DNA of 64,000 nt from Desulfocapsaceae bacterium (GCA_031292275.1 JARLHL010000002.1:61889-125888); one strand, 5' to 3'; positions 9,426 through 19,472 are shown, counted from the stretch's first letter. Notes: a model not told the origin generated them from the letters alone. Program-made: numbers and translations.

Positions 9426-9815
9426 TCAATGGTGGCAGTTTCCCGATCCGGAGCAGGCCTGATTGCTGCGCATAAGAGGAAGCTTGCCTGCCTTCAGGTG
9501 CTCGACCACCATGCCCGCATCGGGGATCCTGGCAGGGTCGGCATAATAGACGGCAATGCCTACTTCGCTGAAGCCCATCATCGGACGTGCGCCCATTCCG
9601 CCGACAACAATGGCGTCCACCTGAGCCTCATGGAGTATTTGCACGGGGACCAGACAGCCGCCGGCCTCGTGACTGGCATTTGCCACCGTTTCGACATCGA
9701 CTATTCGGTAATCGCTGTCAAGATTAACCACGGTGAAGAGGTCGCAATGACCGAAATGTTCTGAACGTTGCGCATCCAGTCCTCCTGGAGCATTGCTGGG
9801 TATTGCTACACGCAT
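9426..9815 (-). CDS. NifX-like dinitrogenase iron-molybdenum cofactor family protein
   Basis: A 129-residue protein of the NifX/NafY/NifB-C-terminal family, which binds iron-sulfur or iron-molybdenum precursor clusters. Many stand-alone members occur in anaerobes without any link to nitrogen fixation. The N-terminus MRVAIPSN, the segment RSEHFGHCDLFTVV and the glycine-rich VVGGMGARPMMGF are typical. The C-terminus ends CSGSGNCHH, a likely metal ligand cluster. The start at 9815 is chosen because GAGGG lies just upstream. A longer frame begins at 9905 but lacks such a site. Its relation to the downstream DUF134 regulator is by proximity. Confidence 0.88.
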   Translation of the reverse strand: MRVAIPSNAPGGLDAQRSEHFGHCDLFTVVNLDSDYRIVDVETVANASHEAGGCLVPVQILHEAQVDAIVVGGMGARPMMGFSEVGIAVYYADPARIPDAGMVVEHLKAGKLPLMRSNQACSGSGNCHH

Positions 9816-10130
9816 TTTTTCCCTCAAAAATAGGTTTTTACTGTGCAGGGTATATCCCCGCCCGTTTTTTATGAACGGCAATAAGGCCATACCGGACATA
9901 TGCACATATTAGTCTTCATATTCGGCATTGTCAAGAGGATTCACTCGACGAAATCTTGAGGATCAAAAAGGGGGCAGATCCCGGGAACAAGGAATGGACA
10001 TACGGGATATTATCAGGTAAATTGCAGACCTCGACAGGATCTGCTCGGCTTGCCGCCATTGGCTGGTTATTACCCTGCATTTTAATTTCCATAATACTAG
10101 CTTTGTGCCCAAGAACGATAGAGAGAACTC
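9816..10130. other. Divergent intergenic region
   Basis: This 315-base gap separates the NifX-like gene (minus) from the DUF4390-ntrYX operon (plus) and must contain promoters for both. I cannot point to a convincing -35/-10 pair or operator, and see no gene or repeat. Confidence 0.4.
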
Positions 10131-10706
10131 ATGCCCCGCACGTATTCATCCTTTCTTCTTATTTTTATCCTTTTCATCCTCCAGGTTCCCCCTGTAGCGG
10201 CAGCCGAAAAGAAAGAACCCTATTTTGAAAACGTTATTCTGACCACCTCTGAAACCAGTCTCCTTCTTTTCGGGGGTCTGAAATATACCTTTTCCGAAGA
10301 CATGCTGAGGGGGCTGCATAGCGGGATTCCGATCCAGTATTCCTTTTTTGTCGAAGTGAACAGGGCCAGAAGGTATTGGACCGATGAGCAGGTAGCTTCG
10401 GTAGGCTTCACGCATACCTTGAGATACGATACCCTGAAGGAGACGTATAGGGTTGAAATCGACGAGGGGACCGGACCAAAGATCATCGCCTGCCAGACCC
10501 TGACCGAGGCCCAAAAGGTAATGAATGAGTTCAACGGAGTAAATATTGTCAAACTCTCGGGTCTTGTGCCAGATGATTCCTACACCCTGCGGGTTAGAGC
10601 GGAACTGTACAAGAAGAATCTCCCTATGGGGCTCCACCATGTCGTCCCCTTCGTATCATTTTGGGATATTGAGACAAGCTGGTATTCCGTAGATTTTAAT
10701 TATTGA
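10131..10706 (+). CDS. DUF4390 family exported protein
   Basis: A 191-residue protein with a signal peptide (hydrophobic SSFLLIFILFILQVPPVAAA, cleavage probably after AAA at ~25). The rest is a beta-rich domain of the DUF4390 type. Family members are commonly found directly upstream of NtrY-like kinases in Proteobacteria and Desulfobacterota, and here the stop is 19 bases before the ntrY start. A role as periplasmic partner or ligand sensor for NtrY is an inference from that conserved order. Confidence 0.75.
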   Translation: MPRTYSSFLLIFILFILQVPPVAAAEKKEPYFENVILTTSETSLLLFGGLKYTFSEDMLRGLHSGIPIQYSFFVEVNRARRYWTDEQVASVGFTHTLRYDTLKETYRVEIDEGTGPKIIACQTLTEAQKVMNEFNGVNIVKLSGLVPDDSYTLRVRAELYKKNLPMGLHHVVPFVSFWDIETSWYSVDFNY

Positions 10707-10725
10707 CCTCAGCGACCGGTAGCTC

Positions 10726-13029
10726 ATGGATACTCCTTCAACAGATGATAACCGGAAAAAGCAGGTGGTCCCCATTTCCGTATCTCGACGGTCCAGGACT
10801 CCAGAGCAGCGGCTGCGGAAAAAAAAGATGATCTGGCGGGTCATCCTGGTCTGTCTGGGACTGATTCTGCTCTTCGTCTGGCTTCAGAAACTCCTCTTCA
10901 AAATTGAGGTTTCGCTGCCGGTCAACAGCCATATCCTTATTTTTGCGCTGATCAATGCCAACGTCCTTCTGGTCCTGCTTGTTCTCTTCCTGGTCCTGAG
11001 AAATCTGGCCGAACTGCTGTTTGAACGATATCAGAAGGTGCTGGGGACAAAGCTGAAGACCAAGCTGGTGGTCTCTTTTATTGCCCTTTCGCTCATTCCG
11101 ACCATCCTGCTCTTTTTCGTTTCCCTGCGCTTCATCTCCACCAGCATGGACTACTGGTTCAACTCCAGTATCGAGAAATCCCTCCAGGAGTCGCTGAAGC
11201 TGGCCCAATCCATTCTCCATGATACAAAGACCCAGGTCAACCGGATGAGCGAGGGAATCAGCGTCCGCCTGGGCGATCTGAGGCTGTCTTCTTACGACTC
11301 GGAGACCATCAACCGGACCCTGGAAAATATCCTGGCCTTTAATCCCATTAACGGCCCCGACAGCATAACCCTGATCATTGACGACGGCAATCTGGAGATT
11401 TCCGTGGTCAGTCCTGAACTAAAGGGTATGAATATGCCCCCGCTCCCTGCCGAGACCCTGCAGCAGATCCGGGGGCAGAGCACAAGCCAGACTATTATCC
11501 AGGAGAGCGACAAAGGTGATCTGGTCCGCTGCGTCAGGAAGGTGGTTATCGGCAAAAAGGAAAAAAATGAGGCTGTCCTGATTACCTCTCTTCTTGTCAA
11601 GACGGAAAGGCTGGCCCAGATGACTGCCATTTCTCAGGGAATAGAGGGGTACAGACAGCTTAAATATCTAAAAGATCCTTTTAAATTCTGGATGCTTATC
11701 GTTCTTCTTATCGTGACGGTCCTTATTCTTTTTTCAGCGATCTGGTTCGGCTTTTACATCTCGAAAGGTATTACAGAACCTGTCGACAAACTGGTCCGCG
11801 CCACGAAAAGGATCGCCGAGGGGGATCTGGATGTCACCATTGAATCCCAGTCCGACGATGAACTCGGTCTGCTGGTCGACTCCTTCAATCAGATGACCCA
11901 GAATTTAAGCACCAGTAACAAAAAGCTGGCTGAAACCTATAAGGCCCTGCATGCCAGTTCCCAGGAGTCCGAACATCGGCGGCGCTATACGGAGATCATT
12001 TTGCAGAATGTGTCGGCAGGCGTCATCTCCCTGGATAACAACGGTCGGATCACGACTATCAATCATTTTGCCGAGAAATTGCTGAGCATCGATCAGAATA
12101 CGTATATCTCCAGAAGATTTCAGGAAACCCTGCCGCCTGAGCAGTCGCGGATTATCGAGGGATTTATCGACGAACTGAATATTACCGGCAAAGCCACCGT
12201 CGAGCAGCATCTGCGCCTGACTATCATGCAGAAAAATTATTCACTGCTCATCAATTTCACCCGGCTTGAAGATGAAAATGCCAATTCCGTGGGCTATGTC
12301 CTGGTCTTTGACGATCTGACCAAACTCGAGAAGATGCAGCGGATGGCCGCCTGGCGCGAGGTGGCACGGCGTATTGCCCATGAGATCAAAAATCCCCTGA
12401 CCCCGATTCAGCTGTCGGCGCAGCGGCTGCGGCGGCGCTATCCTGAAATCCTGGAGGAAAAGGACAGCATCTTCGACCAGTGCACCGCCACTATCATTGA
12501 GCAGGTGGACGAACTCAAGCGGCTGGTCAGCGAATTTTCCCAGTTCGCCCGCATGCCCAAGGTCCATAAGGCCCCGGCCGATCTGAGCCGACTGGCCCAG
12601 CAGACCCTGGTCCTTTACCGGGCAGCCCACCGGCATATCGTCTTCTCCTGCACGGAGACTTCTCCGGTTCCGGTCTTCAGCTTTGACGCCGAGCAGATCA
12701 AGCGCTGCATCATCAACCTCATTGATAATGCGGTTGCAGTTTTGCCTGATGGCGGTACAATAGATATCGAATTATCGGTGGATGAGAATAAAGAGAGTGT
12801 CTTCATCAAGGTGGGTGATAATGGCCCCGGTATTTCCAAAGACAATAAGCTGAAACTCTTCGAGCCCTACTTTTCTACCAAGAAGACCGGAACAGGTCTT
12901 GGACTCGCTATAATTTCGACCATAGTTGCCGATCACAACGGCTATATCAGGGTCCAGGATAATGTGCCCCACGGGTCTGTTTTTATCATTGAACTGCCTC
13001 TGTTGCTGGGAGAAAAGGCCGGGATGTAG
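10726..13029 (+). CDS. ntrY: NtrY-like transmembrane sensor histidine kinase
   Basis: A 767-residue kinase. Three predicted N-terminal membrane segments (~37-57, ~68-90, ~115-135) are followed by an extracytoplasmic region. A fourth segment at ~322-345 leads into HAMP (SKGITEPVDKLVRATKRIAE), then a PAS domain (~425-530), a HisKA domain with phospho-acceptor His552 in AHEIKNPLTP, and an ATPase domain with DNGPGIS from Asp698 and a TGLGLAI loop. The architecture matches NtrY, which phosphorylates NtrX. The DUF4390 gene lies just upstream and ntrX 76 bases downstream, so the three genes form a likely operon. The signal is unknown; nitrogen or redox signals are reported for the family. Confidence 0.88.
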   Translation: MDTPSTDDNRKKQVVPISVSRRSRTPEQRLRKKKMIWRVILVCLGLILLFVWLQKLLFKIEVSLPVNSHILIFALINANVLLVLLVLFLVLRNLAELLFERYQKVLGTKLKTKLVVSFIALSLIPTILLFFVSLRFISTSMDYWFNSSIEKSLQESLKLAQSILHDTKTQVNRMSEGISVRLGDLRLSSYDSETINRTLENILAFNPINGPDSITLIIDDGNLEISVVSPELKGMNMPPLPAETLQQIRGQSTSQTIIQESDKGDLVRCVRKVVIGKKEKNEAVLITSLLVKTERLAQMTAISQGIEGYRQLKYLKDPFKFWMLIVLLIVTVLILFSAIWFGFYISKGITEPVDKLVRATKRIAEGDLDVTIESQSDDELGLLVDSFNQMTQNLSTSNKKLAETYKALHASSQESEHRRRYTEIILQNVSAGVISLDNNGRITTINHFAEKLLSIDQNTYISRRFQETLPPEQSRIIEGFIDELNITGKATVEQHLRLTIMQKNYSLLINFTRLEDENANSVGYVLVFDDLTKLEKMQRMAAWREVARRIAHEIKNPLTPIQLSAQRLRRRYPEILEEKDSIFDQCTATIIEQVDELKRLVSEFSQFARMPKVHKAPADLSRLAQQTLVLYRAAHRHIVFSCTETSPVPVFSFDAEQIKRCIINLIDNAVAVLPDGGTIDIELSVDENKESVFIKVGDNGPGISKDNKLKLFEPYFSTKKTGTGLGLAIISTIVADHNGYIRVQDNVPHGSVFIIELPLLLGEKAGM

Positions 13030-13105
13030 TCGAGGTCCTCGCCGTGCCGAGAGTCCGTCCTTTGGGGAAATCCGGAAAAGCCTTCCGGTTTGAGATCTTT
13101 TTGCC

Positions 13106-14479
13106 ATGACCAAACGAATACTTATCATTGATGACGAGGTCTCGATTAGGGAAACCCTGTCGGGCATCCTGGAGGATGAAGGGTTTGCGTCCCTCTGCGC
13201 CTCGTCGGCAGAGGTCGGTATTGAGCTGATCCATGAGGAAAAAGTAGATCTGATCCTGCTGGACATCTGGCTCGGCGACGCCATGGACGGGATGATGGCG
13301 CTGGAGAAGATAAAAGCCGGCTTTCCCAGCCTGCCCGTCATCATGATTTCAGGTCACGGGACCATCGAGACTGCGGTCCAGGCCACCAGGAAGGGTGCCT
13401 TCGATTTTATCGAAAAGCCGCTTTCCTATGATAAGATCGTCCTTGCCATTACCAATGGCCTGCGTTTTGCCCAGCTGGAGCAGGAAAACCGTCTGCTCCG
13501 GGAAACCTCCAGCCGCAGGCATACCCTCACCGGCAATTCCCCGGTGATCCAGGCCCTGAAAAAGCAGATTGAAACCGTCGCCCCGACAGATGCCTGGGTC
13601 CTGATCCGGGGGGATCACGGCACGGGAAAGGAACTGGTGGCTCAGGCTATCCACAGCCTGTCCCTGTCCGGCAACCGACCGATGATAGAGGTCAACTGCG
13701 CTGCCATTCCCGAGGAGCTGATCGAGTCCGAGCTCTTCGGCCATGAAAAAGGTTCGTTTACCGGCGCCCATATCAGCAAACAGGGAAAATTTGATCAGGC
13801 CGACGGCGGCATCCTCTTCCTCGACGAGATTGGCGACATGAGCCTGAAGACCCAGGCCAAGATCCTGCGCATCCTTCAGGAGCAGAAGTTTGAGCGGGTC
13901 GGCGGCCATAAGACCATCAGTGTCAATGTCAGGGTGCTTGCGGCGACCAATAAAAATCTGGAAGAAGAGATCGAGAACGGCTCATTTAGGGCGGATCTCT
14001 TCTGGCGGCTCAATGTAGTCCCCATCCATGTGCCGCGCCTGCGGGAGAGGCTCGAGGATATCCCGCTTCTGGTCGAGGACCTGATGGACGATATGAAGGC
14101 CAAGGGATTGAAGAAAAAATCTTTTTCCGACAGCGCCTATCAGGTCCTCATCGATCACTCCTGGCCGGGTAATGTCCGGGAACTGCGCAATTTTGTCGAG
14201 CGTCTGGTGATTATGTGTCCTGAGGAGGTGATCTCCGACCAGCATGTCCGGATGTTTCTGCCTTCCACGGCTGCCATCAGAGTGCCGATCATGACTGATA
14301 ATCTCCTGCATCCCTATCAGACTAGCGACTTTAAGGAGGCAAAAAGACGCTTCGAGCGCGAATATCTGCACCAAAAACTGACAGAAAACGAGGGCAATAT
14401 CTCCAAAACCGCCGAATATATCGGCCTGGAGAGGAGCCATCTGCACAAGAAACTGAAAAGCCTGGATATCATTTCGTAA
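13106..14479 (+). CDS. ntrX: NtrX-like sigma54-dependent response regulator
   Basis: A 457-residue protein. The receiver domain has acidic pocket DD at 9-10 and phospho-acceptor Asp53 (LLDIWLG). It is followed by an AAA+ sigma54-activator domain with Walker A-like GDHGTGKE, the sigma54-contact loop as GSFTGA, Walker B LFLDEIGD and the arginine finger region. A C-terminal Fis-type helix-turn-helix ends the protein (NISKTAEYIGLERSHLHKKL). It is the cognate partner of the upstream kinase. The contact loop carries Ser instead of the commonest Ala; GSFTGA is found in other activators and does not itself argue against function. Confidence 0.9.
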   Translation: MTKRILIIDDEVSIRETLSGILEDEGFASLCASSAEVGIELIHEEKVDLILLDIWLGDAMDGMMALEKIKAGFPSLPVIMISGHGTIETAVQATRKGAFDFIEKPLSYDKIVLAITNGLRFAQLEQENRLLRETSSRRHTLTGNSPVIQALKKQIETVAPTDAWVLIRGDHGTGKELVAQAIHSLSLSGNRPMIEVNCAAIPEELIESELFGHEKGSFTGAHISKQGKFDQADGGILFLDEIGDMSLKTQAKILRILQEQKFERVGGHKTISVNVRVLAATNKNLEEEIENGSFRADLFWRLNVVPIHVPRLRERLEDIPLLVEDLMDDMKAKGLKKKSFSDSAYQVLIDHSWPGNVRELRNFVERLVIMCPEEVISDQHVRMFLPSTAAIRVPIMTDNLLHPYQTSDFKEAKRRFEREYLHQKLTENEGNISKTAEYIGLERSHLHKKLKSLDIIS

Positions 14480-14557
14480 TGGATATTTGGGCAACAGCAG
14501 TCGGCGGATTGTTACCGCCTGCTGGCTGCAACGTCATCACACCTTTGAGGAGTTCTC

Positions 14558-15532
14558 ATGGTTTTCCCAGAATATAGGCCGCGCCGGCTGCGCAAAAACG
14601 AAGCCTTTCGTTCTCTCGTCCGAGAGACGCACCTCTGTGCCTCCCAGCTCATATATCCGCTTTTTGTCGTACCGGGAAAAAATGTCCGGCAGGAGATTCC
14701 GTCCATGCCCGGTATCTGCCGGCTCTCCGTTGATCAGCTCGGCCGTGAGGCACGGGAGTGCCTGGATCTGGGGGTCAGATCAGTGCTTCTCTTCGGTTTG
14801 CCTGAAAAAAAGGATGCCATGGGCTCAGGTGCCCATGCCAAGAACGGTATCATCCAGCAGGCCATCAAGGAGCTGAAGAACAAGGCCCCGGAGTTGACGG
14901 TGATCACCGACGTCTGCCTGTGTGAATATACGGATCACGGCCATTGCGGCTGTATCATCGGTCAGGATGTTGACAACGATGCCACCTTGGAGATCCTGGC
15001 CAAGACCGCGCTCTCCCATGCCCAGGCCGGTGCGGATATGGTCGCCCCGTCGGATATGATGGACGGCCGTGTGTCCGAGATCCGGGGGATCCTTGATGAG
15101 AACAACTTCGAGATGGTACCGATCATGTCCTATGCGGTAAAATATGCTTCCTCCTTCTACGGGCCCTTCCGTGAGGCTGCCGACTGCAGCCCCCAGTTCG
15201 GAGACCGGAGGAGCTATCAGATGGATCCTGCCAACAGCCGGGAGGCCTTGCGCGAGGCAAGCCTGGATGTCGATGAGGGTGCTGATATCCTGATGGTGAA
15301 GCCTGCCGTCGCCTATCTGGATATTATCGCAATGCTCAGGGAGGAATTCGATCTGCCCGTGGCCGCCTATCATGTCAGCGGGGAGTATGCAATGATCAGG
15401 GCGGCGGCGGAAAAAGGCTGGATTGACGGGGAAAAAGTCATGCAGGAGACATTGCTCTCCATAAAACGGGCCGGTGCCGATATTATCGTAACCTATTTTG
15501 CCAAGGACATGGCGAGGATCCTGCGGGGATAG
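14558..15532 (+). CDS. hemB: Delta-aminolevulinic acid dehydratase (porphobilinogen synthase)
   Basis: A 324-residue HemB, which condenses two 5-aminolevulinate molecules to porphobilinogen in tetrapyrrole (haem, sirohaem, cobalamin) synthesis. Schiff-base lysines are Lys195 ([15 protein letters not shown]) and Lys248 (MVKPA). The cysteines Cys120, Cys122 and Cys130 ([13 protein letters not shown]) indicate a zinc-type active site. GAGGAG lies 7 bases before the ATG. The gene follows ntrX by 78 bases and may be read from the same transcript. The product supports the nearby cobalamin-dependent RNR and haem-containing cytochrome. Confidence 0.96.
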   Translation: MVFPEYRPRRLRKNEAFRSLVRETHLCASQLIYPLFVVPGKNVRQEIPSMPGICRLSVDQLGREARECLDLGVRSVLLFGLPEKKDAMGSGAHAKNGIIQQAIKELKNKAPELTVITDVCLCEYTDHGHCGCIIGQDVDNDATLEILAKTALSHAQAGADMVAPSDMMDGRVSEIRGILDENNFEMVPIMSYAVKYASSFYGPFREAADCSPQFGDRRSYQMDPANSREALREASLDVDEGADILMVKPAVAYLDIIAMLREEFDLPVAAYHVSGEYAMIRAAAEKGWIDGEKVMQETLLSIKRAGADIIVTYFAKDMARILRG

Positions 15533-15570
15533 GCGTTCGCTACGACAGGGGGCCTTGCTGGCCCTCCGTC

Positions 15571-15852
15571 TTATACGTGGATATTAATGGAGGAAGACGG
15601 CTTGGTCCCCGCCTTATACCCTGAGGATGTGGTCTCCTTATTGCTTGGGGTCTGCTCCGAAGCGGACCCGGCGGCGGGGATGTTTCTGGACAGGGCAAGA
15701 GCCCGGGCGGAGAGCTCAGTCTTGTCGGTGATGAAACCGTTGGAACGGGCATCTTTTTCGGCCGTTGCGGTTGTGGCTATCTTTTCTTCCGGCGGCGGGA
15801 GCACCTGTTCGGAGGAACCGTATGTCTGCAATCCGTTTGATGATGTGATCAT
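15571..15852 (-). CDS. Small protein of unknown function (93 residues)
   Basis: I do not recognise this protein. The start at 15852 is supported by AGAGGTGAG eight bases upstream and by a well-formed promoter at 15889-15917. The protein starts MITSSNGLQTYG, is hydrophilic, rich in Ser/Thr/Ala/Glu, lacks membrane segments and cysteines, and is probably partly disordered. A longer open frame reaches back to 16017, but the part before 15852 has no ribosome binding site and covers the promoter. It converges with hemB (38 bases apart). Confidence 0.55.
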   Translation of the reverse strand: MITSSNGLQTYGSSEQVLPPPEEKIATTATAEKDARSNGFITDKTELSARALALSRNIPAAGSASEQTPSNKETTSSGYKAGTKPSSSINIHV

Positions 15853-15888
15853 GGTCTCACCTCTTGTGAAAATGCTGCTTTTTGTTTT

Positions 15889-15917
15889 ACTATAGCAGTC
15901 GCAGGGGGCCAGTACAA
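15889..15917 (-). promoter_or_regulatory. Sigma70-like promoter of the 93-residue protein gene
   Basis: On the minus strand TTGTAC (15917-15912) and TATAGT (15894-15889) are separated by 17 bases. The -10 box is 37 bases before the start codon at 15852, with a good ribosome binding site in between. Confidence 0.6.
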
Positions 15918-16088
15918 GGGGCAGCGTTTTTTTATGTGACGAGGAGGGCGGCGGCACCCTTAAGCCGGAGAAGAAGGGGAGGAAGCGCCGGCCATACCGA
16001 TAGCCTAAGAAGAACAAAGGGGGTGAGGGAAAAGGAAAGCCGGGCCTTCACGGTGACAGCAGTGAAAAATCCCGGCCCTGGCCTGAAA

Positions 16089-16613
16089 TCAGGAGCTTTC
16101 CTCAGTATTTTTTCCGTCCAGATGCACCTGATTGAGGAATTCCTGAGAATGTTTTTTCCTGAGCCTTCTGATGGCGCTGCGGATCTCGCCGGTAGGGGCC
16201 TCAGTCAGGACGGTCTTCATCCTGCCCTCATAGGAGACCACTTCCAGTTGTCTGTCTTTTTCTGTGAAGGTGTGGGACCAGTCCACAACAATGGTCTCGG
16301 GGCTCTCGTCGATGGAGACGTCAAGCAGTTCCCCGCCCCGTGCCAGCTGGACACAATCCGCATCGGTCACCTCCAGGAGCCAGGCATCGCCGGAGCAGGT
16401 GGAAAACAGCAAAAAGACCCCCAACTCCCTGAAGACCTGCTGCTTCTGCCTTGCAGCCGTCCTGATAAAATCAACGGCATCCTGCAGCTTCACCTTCGCC
16501 AGATTTGCCCCGGTCATGGGTTGCATCATGGCCTGCGGTCGCAACGCACAGCAGTTTTTATATTTCTTGCCGCTCAAACACGGACATTTGTCGTTCCTGC
16601 CTATTTTTTTCAT
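16089..16613 (-). CDS. SEC-C motif protein
   Basis: A 174-residue protein with an N-terminal SEC-C zinc motif (GRNDKCPCLSGKKYKNCC, residues 5-22; ligands Cys-x-Cys and Cys-Cys), the element that ends SecA and many unrelated proteins. The remaining ~150 residues are an alpha/beta domain that I cannot assign, with a basic helix IRRLRKKHSQEFLNQ near the C-terminus. It starts 36 bases after nrdJ on the same strand and is probably co-transcribed with it. No function should be assumed from that alone. Confidence 0.75.
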   Translation of the reverse strand: MKKIGRNDKCPCLSGKKYKNCCALRPQAMMQPMTGANLAKVKLQDAVDFIRTAARQKQQVFRELGVFLLFSTCSGDAWLLEVTDADCVQLARGGELLDVSIDESPETIVVDWSHTFTEKDRQLEVVSYEGRMKTVLTEAPTGEIRSAIRRLRKKHSQEFLNQVHLDGKNTEESS

Positions 16614-16649
16614 ACCCGCCGATTTCTGATGATTGTTGAGCTCTTGATC

Positions 16650-18821
16650 TTATGAACACTTGCTGTATCCGCAATTATGACAGGTCTCGCATCCCTCTTC
16701 AAAGACCAGGCTGCCGGAGCATTCCGGGCAGATGCTGGCGAAGCCATGCTGGGTACCCGCCATGAACGATTTGAAGAGTTTACTCAATTGGGCTGGAAGG
16801 TCAAGCATATGTCCGCTTGAGCGGTCGAGTTGTTTGATGATTTCATCCATGGGGACGCTGAAGCGCAGGGCGAGCGAAACCAGCCTGCAGGTGGTGGTCC
16901 ACATAGTCGATTTATCTTTCAGATCGACGCGGTTGTCGAAGGGAAACTTGGCGAAGACCTCCATCGGGCGTTCATCCTGATCGAAACAGACGATGATATA
17001 GACGGATTTCTGGTCCTGATCTTTGAGTCTGTAGCGTTTGGCGTCCAGTTTGTCCGGCAGGTTCCGTTTCACCGGCCCCTGCGTGCTGACCGTGGCGGTC
17101 TGAAGCTGGGGCGTTGCCTCCTGCGCCTTGAGGACCTGACCGTCCCTGGAACCGTCGCGGTAGACGGTCAGTCCCTTGCAGCCCAGCTTATATCCCATCA
17201 TATATGCGAATTTTACCTGCTCACGGGTGGCGCTGCCTGGGAGATTTATGGTCTTTGAGATCGAGCTGTCCACGCCGTTCTGCTGGAGTATCCCCTGCAT
17301 GCGGATATGATCATCGGGTTTGATGTCCTGAGCGGTGCAGAAGACCTCCTGCCAAAGCTCCGGGATCTGCGCGTGCCCCAGCACCGTACCGGTATCGGCA
17401 ACTTCGCTCATCAGTTCCTGCGAATAAAAGCCCTGCTCCCTGGCGATCCTCTCGAAATGGGCATTCACCAGAATAAGGCGATCACCGTCCATGACATTTT
17501 TGACCGCGACAATGGAAAAATACGGTTCACAACCGGAGGCGCAGTCGGCGATCATTGACACCGTCCCGGTGGGCTGGATGGAAGTCAGTGCCGCATTACG
17601 GCGGGGCTTATAGTTATTAACCGTCGGATTGTAGGCAGGGAAGGGGCCTTTCAACTCGGCAAGTTCGATGGATTTTTCCTCCGCAACCTCCCGGATAAAC
17701 GACATGACTTCTGCCGATTGTGTTCTGCCCGCTTCGCTGGCATAGGGAATACCCAACTGGATCAGCATATCGTGCAGGCCCATAATACCCAGACCGATTT
17801 TTCTGGTCTTCAGCGTCATCTCCTCAATTTCAGGAATGGGGAAACGGTTGCAGTCGATGACATTGTCGAGGAAATTCGTGGCAATACGGACTGTTTCCTT
17901 GAGGCGGTCATAGTCAACGACACCGTTTTTGATAAAGTTGGCCAGATTGATCGAGCCCAGGTTGCAGCTCTCGTAGGGTAAAAGCCATTGTTCGCCGCAG
18001 GGATTGGTGGCCTCAAAACTCCCCAACTGCGGGGTCATATTGGCCCTGTTGGCCGTATCGATAAACAGGACTCCGGGCTCGCCGTTATGCCAGGCCAGGT
18101 CGATGATCCTGTCGAAGACTTCCCGGGCCTTGAGGCTGGCGATGGCCTCCCTGGTCGAGGGCTCGATCAGGTCGTAACTGCCGTCTTCCTCCACGGCCTG
18201 CATAAAGATCTCGGTGATGGCGACGCTGAAGTTGAAATTGTTGAATTTATCCTGGTTTTCCTTGGCGCTGATAAAATCCATGATGTCGGGGTGGTCCACC
18301 CGCAGCACCCCCATATTGGCACCCCGCCTTTTCCCTCCCTGTTTGATGGTCTCCGTGGCGGCGTCAAAGACTGCAGCGAAGGAGAGCGGGCCGGATGCCA
18401 CTCCCTGGGTGGAACGCACGGCGGCATTTTTTGACCGCAGACGAGAAAAGGAATAGCCGGTGCCTCCCCCTGTCTTATGGACCAGTGCCCCATTGCGGAT
18501 GGCCGTGAAAATGCCGTCCATAGAATCTTCAATGGGCAGGACAAAGCAGGCGGAAAGCTGACCGAGATCCGTGCCGGCATTCATCAAGCATGGAGAATTT
18601 GGCAGAAAATCCATATGATACATAAGCGTGAAGAAGCTCTCGCGCAGTTCGTCGTAGACGCCGTACCTCTCATCTACACTGGCCACAGCATTGGCTACTC
18701 GTCGGCAGAGGGTTTCCCATGTTTCAATGGGGTCGCCGTTTTCATTTTTGAGATAGTACCGTCTGGCGAGCACTGTTTCGGCGGTAGCGGTCAACACCTG
18801 CTTGGTTAAATCAGGAGCCAT
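16650..18821 (-). CDS. nrdJ: Adenosylcobalamin-dependent (class II) ribonucleoside-diphosphate reductase
   Basis: A 723-residue NrdJ that reduces ribonucleotides to deoxyribonucleotides using a radical generated from adenosylcobalamin, so it works with or without oxygen. Seen are NSPCLMNAG (Cys78), QLSACFVLP (Cys92), the glycine-rich [15 protein letters not shown], the active-site loop ATNPCGEQ near 275-282 and [12 protein letters not shown]-terminal cysteine ribbon ([16 protein letters not shown]) supplies the reducing thiols. Length fits the short class II type. GAGGG precedes the ATG. No AdoCbl riboswitch was recognised in the upstream region. Confidence 0.95.
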   Translation of the reverse strand: MAPDLTKQVLTATAETVLARRYYLKNENGDPIETWETLCRRVANAVASVDERYGVYDELRESFFTLMYHMDFLPNSPCLMNAGTDLGQLSACFVLPIEDSMDGIFTAIRNGALVHKTGGGTGYSFSRLRSKNAAVRSTQGVASGPLSFAAVFDAATETIKQGGKRRGANMGVLRVDHPDIMDFISAKENQDKFNNFNFSVAITEIFMQAVEEDGSYDLIEPSTREAIASLKAREVFDRIIDLAWHNGEPGVLFIDTANRANMTPQLGSFEATNPCGEQWLLPYESCNLGSINLANFIKNGVVDYDRLKETVRIATNFLDNVIDCNRFPIPEIEEMTLKTRKIGLGIMGLHDMLIQLGIPYASEAGRTQSAEVMSFIREVAEEKSIELAELKGPFPAYNPTVNNYKPRRNAALTSIQPTGTVSMIADCASGCEPYFSIVAVKNVMDGDRLILVNAHFERIAREQGFYSQELMSEVADTGTVLGHAQIPELWQEVFCTAQDIKPDDHIRMQGILQQNGVDSSISKTINLPGSATREQVKFAYMMGYKLGCKGLTVYRDGSRDGQVLKAQEATPQLQTATVSTQGPVKRNLPDKLDAKRYRLKDQDQKSVYIIVCFDQDERPMEVFAKFPFDNRVDLKDKSTMWTTTCRLVSLALRFSVPMDEIIKQLDRSSGHMLDLPAQLSKLFKSFMAGTQHGFASICPECSGSLVFEEGCETCHNCGYSKCS

Positions 18822-19310
18822 GTGTCCCTCTATGGTATAAATTACGTGGTTGAAGAGAAGCGATCCCGGCCCGATCGGGAGGATCTGATGCGGGCAATCA
18901 CCAACAGGCTCCGTTTTTGCGGAAAATACTCTGGGCGCGCTGGCGATATGGCTGCATCGATATTCAGCTTATACACTACATTTATTCTCTACTCAAGAGG
19001 AAACTACAACATGTGGTAGAAAATGACGATGGAGGGGAGAGCTTGAAGTCGGTCTGCGTAAGTTCTGAGAAATGTTGAAAAGATTCCGAAAAGGAAGAGA
19101 AAGGCCGATGGTAGAGAGAGAAGAATAATAAATGTAGCCACGTTTCGGGGCCGCAGGCTTATGGCTCCTGCCCGCCCTGCTTGGATCGAAAATGCCCATA
19201 TCCGGGCAGTCCGTGGCGGGCTGGAAATGACCGTGCGTACGGGCCAGCCCATGCTCTGCCTCGAAGCGGGGCAGGGCATGGGCTTTGTCCGGTCGGAAGA
19301 GAAATCGTTT
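18822..19310. other. Intergenic region upstream of nrdJ with strong hairpins
   Basis: This 489-base gap holds the nrdJ promoter region (with a small CCCGATCGGG palindrome near 18880) and, at 19218-19284, two overlapping hairpins listed separately. Frames open on both strands around 19004-19490 show no credible protein features and are attributed to the G+C-rich hairpin sequence. Confidence 0.45.
19218..19284. other. Pair of competing hairpins downstream of rubredoxin
   Basis: Arms at 19246-19260 and 19270-19284 are 15 bases long and complementary except for one position that would be G-U in plus-strand RNA, with a 9-base loop. The left arm overlaps CCAGCCC (19244-19250), which can pair instead with GGGCTGG (19218-19224). 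The two folds are mutually exclusive. No T-run follows on either strand, so this is not a standard terminator. It could be the 3' end of the rubredoxin transcript or part of a structured RNA. Confidence 0.5.
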
Positions 19311-19472
19311 CTAGTCTACAGGAGAAAAATCATCTTTTCCAGCCCCGCATATCGGGCATGCCCAATCATCGGGAATATCCTCAAAAGAGGTTCCCGGTTC
19401 AATGCCGCTGTCGGGATCGCCAAGGGCGGGATCATAAACATAGCCACAGACATCGCATACGTATTTCTTCAT
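19311..19472 (-). CDS. Rubredoxin
   Basis: A complete 53-residue rubredoxin. It starts [20 protein letters not shown] and ends with [17 protein letters not shown]. The two CxxCG knuckles (CDVCG near 6-10 and CPICG near 39-43) bind a single iron; the protein carries electrons in the cytoplasm, for example to rubrerythrin, superoxide reductase or rubredoxin:oxygen oxidoreductase in anaerobes. Conserved aromatic residues Y4, Y13 and W37 are present. GGAGG lies 8 bases before the ATG. It is monocistronic as far as the window shows. Confidence 0.97.
   Translation of the reverse strand: MKKYVCDVCGYVYDPALGDPDSGIEPGTSFEDIPDDWACPICGAGKDDFSPVD

Noticed and set aside
18822..19040. Adenosylcobalamin riboswitch before the B12-dependent reductase
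   Set aside because: No B12-box-like or other conserved riboswitch sequence could be found by eye.
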